NCBI GenBank assembly: GCA_016291905.1
Contig: JAEEZS010000038.1
Location: 1-50,779, forward strand
DNA: 50,779 nt
Source: Bacteroidaceae bacterium
Lineage (GTDB): Bacteria > Bacteroidota > Bacteroidia > Bacteroidales > Bacteroidaceae
Direction of reading: 5' to 3'
Of this stretch, positions 1-7,862 are shown piece after piece. The notes beneath the pieces were generated by a model. It was not told the origin of the DNA and made no database searches. It worked only from the letters and a program-made list of their open reading frames with translations. Numbering within the stretch: position 1 is the first letter of the stretch; each line of letters begins with the position of its first letter. Both the position numbers and the translations under genes were made by a program.

Positions 1-504
1 GTCGTTGAGGTTCATCGTCGGGATGACGTCGCCTTCCATCTCAGTGGTGAGGTAGGTTTTGGGTATGATGTGCGTCTGAGCAATGACGGTGCACATCGAG
101 TCGCTCAGGTCTTCCAACTTTGTTGACGTGACACCCGTCCAAATGACCTTCTTCGAACCCGGCTTCAGTGACTCCTTATAGATGGAGTCTTGCTCGAAAA
201 GGTATCGGTCAATGGCTTCGTTGGTAGGGGCAAAGCAGGTGTATGTGCCGTAAGCCCTCATAAGGTTGTATTTGCCACCGCGCTGAAGAATGGAAATAAA
301 GCTGCTAAACATATCCTCATGCTCGCTGAGGAAGCTGGCAATGGTATGGCCTGTGAACGTATAGCGGTTGGAAGTATCAATTTCTTCCTTACAACTGTTC
401 GCGGTCAAGGCAATAACCACTATGGCTACGACTCCGAAACCCCCCTTCCGCAGGGAGCGGCAGTGTCGGGTGAGTGTGAGGATATGTTTATGCAGTCTTA
501 TCAT
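1..504 (-). CDS. Fasciclin (FAS1) domain lipoprotein, C-terminus cut by window edge
   Basis: The reading frame is open from an ATG at 504 to the left edge (168 codons seen). After a basic N-terminus comes a hydrophobic stretch ending in LTANSC, a lipobox, so the product is a predicted surface or periplasmic lipoprotein. From about residue 40 it is nearly the same as the start of the next gene upstream: EIDTSNRYTFTG, then a FAS1-type segment TYTCFAPTNEAIDRYL (compare the FAS1 core FAPtNdA). FAS1 domains usually mediate adhesion or protein-protein contact. The start lies 18 bases after the stop of the upstream paralogue, in the same operon as a SusC/SusD pair. I read it as a tandem duplicate. 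It is incomplete only because the window ends, not because of a visible mutation. No catalytic motif is seen. The substrate is unknown. Confidence 0.8.
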   Translation of the reverse strand, partial: MIRLHKHILTLTRHCRSLRKGGFGVVAIVVIALTANSCKEEIDTSNRYTFTGHTIASFLSEHEDMFSSFISILQRGGKYNLMRAYGTYTCFAPTNEAIDRYLFEQDSIYKESLKPGSKKVIWTGVTSTKLEDLSDSMCTVIAQTHIIPKTYLTTEMEGDVIPTMNLND

Positions 505-522
505 GATAATGGATTTAATGGT

Positions 523-2634
523 TTACTTACGTTTTTCGTCAAGGGAGATGTTTTCGTTACGCAACCAGCCCACGGGCACGAACTCAATGTAGTCGTGCAT
601 AAATTGGTCAAGACCGTCGTCGTTTTCGTTAACGTTCTTGGCACGGAACCAGTGGTCGCCGCCATCAAGGTATTTGGTGGTGAGGACAAGTCGGATGACA
701 CTATCTTCGTGGCGAGCCAGATGACCGTAGGCATAGTATTGGGTACTACCCTTGAGGAAACCACGGTTTTTCATCTGCTTGTCGTTGATGACACCATTGT
801 CGTCGGTCTGCGCGTCAGACACCCAACCGATGCGGGGATTACCCGTTGCACTCAAGCGAAGGTCAACGGGGATGCCCGTAATCTCGTTGTCGAAGTAGAA
901 CTGGGTGATACCTCGGTTTGTCATGCCCTGATAACCAAAGCGCATCTCGTAGGTCCCTGGCGGGACGTGCGGCAAACGGTAGGAGACGTCAGCAGGACCA
1001 ATAGCCATGCACTCATCGCCCATGTAGTTTGTCCAGCTGTTGTGCGGGCTGAGGTAGTACAGGTAAGCTTCCTCGTGGTTGTACTTAATTCGGTCGCTGT
1101 ACGTGCCTGGAATATAGAACTCGTAGTCACCACGACTTGCAAAATTGATGTTATTGCCGTCTGACCAACGGATGTTGTTGTTGGTGTATTCCGGAGCAAT
1201 GGACGAGAAGTCGATGCGGATAATCTCGTTCAGCACGTAGCCGGACATTACATCCTCATCATAAATAAGGAAGTGATCGATGAGGTGAATGGAGCCATTC
1301 AGTGCTTCCTGTTGGAAATTGGGGTACTTCGTCTTGTTACTGGAGACCGTTGTCGGCTCCATGACACGGATGTTGACGGGAATGTTCCTCGGGCCGCAAG
1401 TTACATTGAAAGGCCCAGGAGCTGCCGCAATGAGGTCGGGATCCTTGGTGTAGTTCAAAAAAACGCACTGAGAATAGGAGCGATCTACACCGTCGTCGCA
1501 TACACCATGTGTGGCATTGCTAAGTGGCTGGATAACCTTGAGCATCGTTCCTTGCATCGTTTCGAAATAGTCGTAGCGGTCGGCACGGGTCAAATAGACA
1601 CTTTCCGAATTGAAGTAGCTGCCACACTTGATTTTGTAGCAAACCAAACGTGTGTAGAGCAGCTTGCGATCCAGCAAGTGATAGGCTACGAACTTGTAGA
1701 GCGCGTTGTTGGGACTCTTAAAGTTGTCGTCATCGCTGGAGTTCGGATACCATTTCTTGCACTGGTTAAACAGGTCATCCATATTGTAAATGCCGGCAGC
1801 TTGATAGACAGAGTCGGGTTCTACGAAGGCTGTGAAGCCGAAATACCGGGTTGGAGGATAAGGACACTGCTGGTCTCTGTAGATGTTCGGGGCTTTCTTG
1901 TCGCCATCCGTATAACTGAAGTCCTTGTAAGGTTGCAGTTTCTCTTCTAGACCAGTTTTTTCCAGTGCTTCAGAGAAGATGCTGAGGAACTTCATGTGCT
2001 CAATGACGGTCGGAACCGTTTCCGAAGAGGGGTTCATTACCGCATTGATAACTTGGACGACGCCGTTTTCCACCTCCTCGTCGGATGTGACTACCTGGGC
2101 ACCGTTGATGAAGAGGAGGCTGCGCTGCAGCGAGTCGGTGTCGTAGCTCATGGTGAGGTAGCGGTCGTTGAGGTTCATTGTCGGGACAACGTCGCCCTCC
2201 ATCTCTGTGGTGAGGTAGGTGGCGGGGATAATGTGTGTCTGGGCAATGACCGTACACATCGAGTCGCTAAGGTCCTCGAGGTTCGGCGAGGTGACACCCG
2301 TCCAGATGACTCTTTTGGAGCCTGGGAGCAGCGAGGCTTTGTAGATGGAGTCCTGCTCGAACAGGAAACGGTCGATGGCGTCATTCATGGGGGCGAAGCA
2401 CGTATAGGTGCCGTAAGCCTTCATGAGGTTGAACTTGCCGCCACGTTTCAGGATGGTAATGAAGCTACTGAACACATCGCTGTGCTCTTCGAGGTAACTT
2501 GCCACCGTGTTGCCCGTGAATGTATAACGGTTACTGGTGTCAATATCCTCTACGCAGCTCACCACCGACATCCCGACAACTGTCAGCAATGTCACCGCCG
2601 TTAGGATAGTTAAAAGGTGGTTTTTGAGTTTCAT
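523..2634 (-). CDS. Fasciclin (FAS1) domain lipoprotein, SusCD-associated
   Basis: A 703-residue lipoprotein: the signal peptide ends in SVVSC (Cys about 27). The first FAS1 domain covers about residues 40-205 (TYTCFAPMNDAIDRFL near 77-92, closing with VENGVVQVINAVMNPSS). A second FAS1-like region covers about 215-480 and closes with ALNGSIHLIDHFLIYDE. A C-terminal beta-rich domain follows (about 500-700), with paired motifs such as PPGTYEMRFGYQG that suggest a carbohydrate- or ligand-binding fold. It begins 15 bases after susD and so belongs to the same transcript. Its position matches that of SusE/SusF-type surface binding lipoproteins, which I infer is its role. No enzyme signature is visible. 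The N-terminal third is duplicated in the next gene downstream. Confidence 0.85.
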   Translation of the reverse strand: MKLKNHLLTILTAVTLLTVVGMSVVSCVEDIDTSNRYTFTGNTVASYLEEHSDVFSSFITILKRGGKFNLMKAYGTYTCFAPMNDAIDRFLFEQDSIYKASLLPGSKRVIWTGVTSPNLEDLSDSMCTVIAQTHIIPATYLTTEMEGDVVPTMNLNDRYLTMSYDTDSLQRSLLFINGAQVVTSDEEVENGVVQVINAVMNPSSETVPTVIEHMKFLSIFSEALEKTGLEEKLQPYKDFSYTDGDKKAPNIYRDQQCPYPPTRYFGFTAFVEPDSVYQAAGIYNMDDLFNQCKKWYPNSSDDDNFKSPNNALYKFVAYHLLDRKLLYTRLVCYKIKCGSYFNSESVYLTRADRYDYFETMQGTMLKVIQPLSNATHGVCDDGVDRSYSQCVFLNYTKDPDLIAAAPGPFNVTCGPRNIPVNIRVMEPTTVSSNKTKYPNFQQEALNGSIHLIDHFLIYDEDVMSGYVLNEIIRIDFSSIAPEYTNNNIRWSDGNNINFASRGDYEFYIPGTYSDRIKYNHEEAYLYYLSPHNSWTNYMGDECMAIGPADVSYRLPHVPPGTYEMRFGYQGMTNRGITQFYFDNEITGIPVDLRLSATGNPRIGWVSDAQTDDNGVINDKQMKNRGFLKGSTQYYAYGHLARHEDSVIRLVLTTKYLDGGDHWFRAKNVNENDDGLDQFMHDYIEFVPVGWLRNENISLDEKRK

Positions 2635-2649
2635 AGGTTGGAAACCTTG

Positions 2650-4437
2650 TTAGTTCTTTGAAATGACGTCAATCTTTTCATAGACTGGGTTCTGAACCAG
2701 TGCGGTATCGGTCTTCAGCACACTTTCAGCAATGGGGAAGAAGAGGGCGTCAATAGAGGCCATCTTGCTCTTGATAGCGCTTTGGTTGCTCTCGTACTTG
2801 TGGGGTACCATGATGTTCAGCATGTTGGTCGTTGTGCCGTCGCGGAGAGCCATGCGGACAAGGTCGAACCAGCGCTTGCCTTCGAAGCATAGTTCACGCT
2901 GGCGCTCCTTGAGCACGAGCTCCTGCAAGCTGGAGGCATTATTGGCCGAATAGCTGATAGAGTCGTTACGTGCTACACCCTTTCCTGCTTTGTTGGAGCG
3001 GTAGTAAACGGCTTTCACGAGCTTGAATCCTTCGGGCAGATCGTTCTTGATGGAGTCGGCACGGAGGGCACGGGCTTCAGCCTCCATCAACATCACGTCT
3101 GTGATGCGGTAGAGAATAACATTCTGCCAGTAATAGCGTCGTCTACTATCGTCTGTGTTCGTGTTATAATATTCGGCTTGTCCGTCTGCACTTGCTGTTC
3201 CTGTCCTTGTGAGACGGGTGGTGTACTTGGCAATAGGAAAGACATCTTCTTCAGGACCATGTTGATCCGTAAAGCTGGCACGGCGTATGTCAGTAGTTCC
3301 TTTATAGAGGCAGTTCTCATCAGCGCCTTTTTTGCCCAGGTAAGAAGAAGCCATGAAGGGCATACTCGTCTGACCTTGTTCGTAACCATAGAAGGCACAG
3401 ATGGCATAGTTGTGGTTGTTGTTCTCATCAAGCTGCAATTCAAGAATGCTCTCTTTGCGGTTGTTCTTGTCCGTAAAGATCTTGACATAAGTCTCGTCGT
3501 GGGAGCTGGCCGTGTTCATGTTAATAGGATGGGTCTCTAACGGGTAGCTGGCTACGAGAGCGTCAGCAGGGTCTTTGCCGATAGGATCATCTTCCGTGCC
3601 GGCATTGTTTTTCTTCTTCCAATCAACAAGGTATTGTTTACGGTCAGCAATGATGCGCTCGCAGTAGTCGATGCATTCAGTGTAGAAGTCATAGCACTCA
3701 GCACCGTTACTCTTGTTCTGGAACTGGGTGAAGGCGGCCTTCCAGAGAAGTACGTCGGCACGGATGGCGCGGACGGCATCTGCGGTGAAGCGTCCCTTGT
3801 TATAGGTTTCCTTGTTGTACGCGCCAGAAGGAAGAACAAGATTTTCGGCCTCCTTCAAGTCCTGGAGGATGAAGTCAAGGGCTTCAATCGGTGTAGATTG
3901 CTTGATGTTGAGGTCCTGACTATCGTCAATTTTGGCCTCTTTCAGCAGGGGCACATCGCGGAAGGTACGTACCAAATAGAAGTGGCAAAGCGCACGCATA
4001 GCCAGCATCTCACCACGTACGACATCCAAGTCACCCTGAGTGAAGTCGGGATCTTCTTCCAACACCTGCGGAGCAAAGTGAAGCACGATGTTGCAGTTAT
4101 TGATAATCTTGTAGTAAATGGACCAATTGCAATAGCCGTTGGTAGCCAGCAGGTTGGCATTGTTGATATACTTCAACTCTGTGCCGATGTTGGTGGTCTC
4201 AACGACATCGTCCGAACGAAGCTCGCCATAGACGAATACACGTTTGACAAAGTCATCGGAAACGAGGTTCTTGTAGCTGTTTGCCACCATGCCATCTACG
4301 TCAGCCTTGTCTTTCCAGAAGTCCTCCAGCACGACCTTGTCAGTCGGGTAGATGGTCAGGAAGTCCGTGCAGCTATACATGGCCAGCGCCATGACTGTAG
4401 CCGTTGCTATTGAGAAGATTTTGAATGTCTTTTTCAT
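2650..4437 (-). CDS. SusD/RagB family nutrient-binding lipoprotein
   Basis: A 595-residue SusD-like outer-membrane lipoprotein that forms the lid on the SusC transporter encoded just upstream. The ATG at 4437 is chosen over one 36 bases earlier because it places a normal signal peptide and the lipobox ALAMYSC at the N-terminus. Family features are DFLTIYPTDKVVLEDFWKDK directly after the lipid-bearing Cys, helical TPR-like stretches (EMLAMRALCHFYLVRTF, AVRAIRADVLLWKAAF), and the C-terminal LKERQRELCFEGKRWFDLVR, typical of RagB/SusD C-terminal domains. It sits 42 bases after susC. The ligand cannot be read from sequence. Neighbouring FAS1 proteins, rather than glycosidases, leave open a non-glycan ligand. 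Confidence 0.95.
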   Translation of the reverse strand: MKKTFKIFSIATATVMALAMYSCTDFLTIYPTDKVVLEDFWKDKADVDGMVANSYKNLVSDDFVKRVFVYGELRSDDVVETTNIGTELKYINNANLLATNGYCNWSIYYKIINNCNIVLHFAPQVLEEDPDFTQGDLDVVRGEMLAMRALCHFYLVRTFRDVPLLKEAKIDDSQDLNIKQSTPIEALDFILQDLKEAENLVLPSGAYNKETYNKGRFTADAVRAIRADVLLWKAAFTQFQNKSNGAECYDFYTECIDYCERIIADRKQYLVDWKKKNNAGTEDDPIGKDPADALVASYPLETHPINMNTASSHDETYVKIFTDKNNRKESILELQLDENNNHNYAICAFYGYEQGQTSMPFMASSYLGKKGADENCLYKGTTDIRRASFTDQHGPEEDVFPIAKYTTRLTRTGTASADGQAEYYNTNTDDSRRRYYWQNVILYRITDVMLMEAEARALRADSIKNDLPEGFKLVKAVYYRSNKAGKGVARNDSISYSANNASSLQELVLKERQRELCFEGKRWFDLVRMALRDGTTTNMLNIMVPHKYESNQSAIKSKMASIDALFFPIAESVLKTDTALVQNPVYEKIDVISKN

Positions 4438-4479
4438 AGGACTAATCATTAAATGTTCAATTTTCATTTTCAATCTACC

Positions 4480-7400
4480 TTAGAATCCGATGGTGAGAGC
4501 CAATGTGTAGGAGCGCGAACGCGGTGTCTTAGCGTTATCCGATGCACGTCCCCAACCGCCGACGGAGATTTCAGGATCTAAACCGGTGTAGTTGGTCCAG
4601 ACGAACAGGTTGTTGGCTGATCCGGAGAGATAGAGGCTGTTCAGGCCGTACTTCTTCAGCTTCTGAGCATCGAAGTTGTAGGAGAGCTGAAGATAGGAGA
4701 AACGGACGTAGGAGGCGTCTTCCACATAGCGGTCGCAACCGAGGAAGTTGTAGCCCGTGTTGTAGAGGGCACGTGGAATGATTGTCTGGTCACCTTCCTT
4801 ACGCCAGCGCCAGTTGACGGCGATACTCTGGTTGTCGTTGGAGTACATATTCTCAACGTCTGAACGTGCTTGGTTAACGACATCCACGCCATAACGGTAG
4901 GTGAACTGAGTCTTTAACTGGAGGCGCTTGTAGAAGAAGGAAACGCCGAAACCACCTTGAGCATCAGGGTTAGAGTTGCCAAGGTAGACGATATCCAGTT
5001 CGTTGATGTTACCATCGTGGTTGACATCCTCGTAGATGGCGTCACCGCCGCGGAAGCGGTAGCGTTGGCTGCCTTCTTCGTAACCGAATACCATCTGTAG
5101 CGGCTTGCCGTTGGCACCATAGATGACGTTACCGTCCTCGTCGTAGGCGATGGGGCAGCTGGCACCGTAGATGGGCTTGTCTGTCAAATTACCATTGGCG
5201 TCCTTCTCATAGGCCACGATACGCGAGGGAGTGTAATTGCTGTCACCCATCTTCGCGAGAGCTTTCTCCCAGTTCTTGTAGCTGTATTCATAGACACCCA
5301 GGTAGCGGAATCCGTAGAAGGAACCCAGCGGGTTACCCACCTGAATACGGCCCAGATACGTATTGTTAGCGAAGTTGTAGTCGCCATTCTGGCTGTTAAG
5401 GACGCTTTCCTCCATGCTTTCAATGCGGTTGAAGTTCTGACCGACGTTGACGTAGCAGTTCATGTAGAAGTCCTTACCCACCTTGATGACTTTGTTGCCC
5501 TGGAGGTTCAATTCCCAACCGTGGTTACTAACGGCACCCGTGTTGCGGTAGGCAAGGCTGGAGTAACCGTTGTAGTTGGGGATAGAGTAGTCCTTCATCA
5601 GCTGATCGGAAGTGACGTTTTTATAGACGTTAAGGTCAGCAGTCAGACGGTCGTCGAGGAATCCGATGTTGGAACCGATGTTGTACTCTGTCTTCTTAGC
5701 CCAACGGAGGTCGGTGAGTCGGAGACCGCCCTGCTGTACGGCGTTCATGTCGAGGTAACGTCCATTGTTACTATAGGTCGTGTAGTGCAGGTATTCGCTA
5801 CCAGGGGTGCTACCGGTAATACCAACACCCGTACGGATGGAAAGCATGGAGAGCCATTTCTCAGACCATTTCATCCAAGGTTCATCCACGACGTTCCAAC
5901 GGAGGGAGAGGCCGGGGAAGTTACCCCACTTGTGGGCATTACCGAATCGGGTTGAACCGTCGCGACGCAGGGTGGCGGTGGCACTGTAACGACCGCCCAT
6001 GTAGGAATAGACGGCGGAGAACGACATGGCCGCCGAACGCCACTGACCCGTACCTGTGCTACTGCCCGTCAGGAAGGAACCGGTGGTCGGGCTGATGATG
6101 CCATGGGGGATACCATGGGACGATGCGCTCTGGCTGGAACTGCTACCGATGTTCATTTCAAACTGACCCATCATGGTGAAGTAGTGCTTTTCGTTTTTGA
6201 AGTGCGGCGTGAAGGTCAGACGGTGACGTGTGGTGAACGAGAGTGACTTGTTGTCGTTGTTGCTGCTCTTATTCACGTTCGTATTCAGCCAGCCTTGAGT
6301 GGAAAGGCTGTTGGGGAAGTAGTCGTCACTGCTGGTGGTAGCAGCATCCAGGTTGACCATACCGTAGTATTTCAGCTGGGTCTCATCACGGTCGAGGCCG
6401 AGGAGTTTGTAGTCCAAGGCAATCTGCGGAGTGATACGGTAGCTCTTCTCATTCTGCCAAGCCTGCTTACCCACGGCCACAGGGTTGATGTAGCTCTTCT
6501 GGTTGTTGTCGAAGATACTGCTGGCCGTCTGGCGCATGATGTAGTAGTCCTGCGTGTCGTTGCCCTGCGGATCCTGCGCCCAGATACTCATGTTCGGCAT
6601 GATAATCTGTGCTGTGGCGAGAAGTCCGCTGTAGTTCCTGTCGTTGTTCGTGTAGGTCAGCGAGAAGTCGGCCGAAACCTTGATACGGTCACTGACGTAG
6701 TAGTCAAGAGCCATACGTGTGGAGAGACGGTCGAGGCGCTGCTCAATGACGGTACCAGTCTGGTGGTAGTAACCACCGCTGATTCGGAAGGTCGCACGAT
6801 CACCACCACCGGTGAGGTTGACGTTATGGTCGTGTGTGAAACCGTTGGAGCTGATGGCCTTCACCCAGTCAGTGTTGTTGTTGAAGTTCTCATACTCAGC
6901 GAAGGTCGGGTTGTAGTTGAGCTCTTCAGCGTTAGAGGCCGTGCTGCTCTGCGTGGGGTTGAAGTGCGACTCCTTCAGAAGCATTGTGTAATCATCACCG
7001 TTCAGCAGGTTGAGGCCTTTAGGCATCCATGCCTGTGAGAAACGGTAGCTGTATGACACCTTCGTCTGACCGCGCGAACCACGTTTTGTCTTAATCATGA
7101 TGACACCGTTAGCACCACGGCTACCCCAGATGGCGCAAGCCGAAGCGTCCTTCAGCACTTCGATGCTCTCGATGTCTTCGGGGTTAACAGTCAGCAGCTG
7201 TGCGAAACTCTCTTCGTTAGCGGTAGAGAAGTCGAAGTTTCCTTTTTCTTCTGTTGGCATTTCGAAGATATTGTCATTGACGACGATAAGAGGTTCGGCG
7301 TTACCGGTGATGGTAGAAGTACCACGCAGACGCATCTGGGTACCGGAACCAAGGTCACCCGAGTTGAACACGATGTCAAGACCAGCAATCTGTCCCTGCA

Positions 7401-7851
7401 GAGCTTCGTCGACCGAAGCGAAGGAGAGACCTTCCATTTCGCTCATGCTAAATTTCTGCTTGGCGACAGATACTTCTCGATCGAGAATATCAAGGCCGTT
7501 GGTCTCATTGCGTTTCTGGGCGATAACTTCGACTACATCAAGTGTAGTATCGTCCTTCATCTTTACATTAAATACGGTACGCGTACCTATATCTAATATA
7601 ACGTCCTTGTAACCGACGTAGGTAATTTTCAGTTTGTCCTTGGTGTTGCGGACGAGCATGACGAAGTTTCCGTCAAAGTCGGTGACGGCACCTTCGACGA
7701 TACGGTTGTTTTGGTCGATTTCAACGACGTTCACCATCATCAGGGGGCCCATGTCATCGCTAACATTACCCGTAATACGGGAAGTCTGAGCGAAAGCGCC
7801 CGTTGTCAGCAGGCAAAAAACAGCTGCGAGGATATACTTAACTTGTTTCAT
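4480..7851 (-). CDS. SusC/RagA family TonB-linked outer-membrane transporter
   Basis: A 1123-residue outer-membrane TonB-dependent transporter. A cleavable signal peptide (to about AFAQ, residue 22) is followed by a carboxypeptidase-regulatory-like beta-sandwich (about 25-100). The plug domain (about 120-260) carries the SusC hallmark VLKDASACAIWGSRGANGVI. A 22-strand-type barrel region ends in an aromatic residue (LALTIGF). There is no N-terminal STN/FecR-interacting domain, so ECF-sigma/anti-sigma signalling through this receptor is unlikely. It begins 11 bases after the upstream FAS1 gene and is followed by susD. The pair should import a polymer fragment captured by the SusD lid and the surface FAS1 lipoproteins. 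Confidence 0.95.
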   Translation of the reverse strand: MKQVKYILAAVFCLLTTGAFAQTSRITGNVSDDMGPLMMVNVVEIDQNNRIVEGAVTDFDGNFVMLVRNTKDKLKITYVGYKDVILDIGTRTVFNVKMKDDTTLDVVEVIAQKRNETNGLDILDREVSVAKQKFSMSEMEGLSFASVDEALQGQIAGLDIVFNSGDLGSGTQMRLRGTSTITGNAEPLIVVNDNIFEMPTEEKGNFDFSTANEESFAQLLTVNPEDIESIEVLKDASACAIWGSRGANGVIMIKTKRGSRGQTKVSYSYRFSQAWMPKGLNLLNGDDYTMLLKESHFNPTQSSTASNAEELNYNPTFAEYENFNNNTDWVKAISSNGFTHDHNVNLTGGGDRATFRISGGYYHQTGTVIEQRLDRLSTRMALDYYVSDRIKVSADFSLTYTNNDRNYSGLLATAQIIMPNMSIWAQDPQGNDTQDYYIMRQTASSIFDNNQKSYINPVAVGKQAWQNEKSYRITPQIALDYKLLGLDRDETQLKYYGMVNLDAATTSSDDYFPNSLSTQGWLNTNVNKSSNNDNKSLSFTTRHRLTFTPHFKNEKHYFTMMGQFEMNIGSSSSQSASSHGIPHGIISPTTGSFLTGSSTGTGQWRSAAMSFSAVYSYMGGRYSATATLRRDGSTRFGNAHKWGNFPGLSLRWNVVDEPWMKWSEKWLSMLSIRTGVGITGSTPGSEYLHYTTYSNNGRYLDMNAVQQGGLRLTDLRWAKKTEYNIGSNIGFLDDRLTADLNVYKNVTSDQLMKDYSIPNYNGYSSLAYRNTGAVSNHGWELNLQGNKVIKVGKDFYMNCYVNVGQNFNRIESMEESVLNSQNGDYNFANNTYLGRIQVGNPLGSFYGFRYLGVYEYSYKNWEKALAKMGDSNYTPSRIVAYEKDANGNLTDKPIYGASCPIAYDEDGNVIYGANGKPLQMVFGYEEGSQRYRFRGGDAIYEDVNHDGNINELDIVYLGNSNPDAQGGFGVSFFYKRLQLKTQFTYRYGVDVVNQARSDVENMYSNDNQSIAVNWRWRKEGDQTIIPRALYNTGYNFLGCDRYVEDASYVRFSYLQLSYNFDAQKLKKYGLNSLYLSGSANNLFVWTNYTGLDPEISVGGWGRASDNAKTPRSRSYTLALTIGF

Positions 7852-7862
7852 GATACCTTGAA

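Noticed and set aside
1..504. Truncated pseudogene of the FAS1 lipoprotein
   Set aside because: The frame is open to the window edge with an intact lipobox. The truncation is due to the window.
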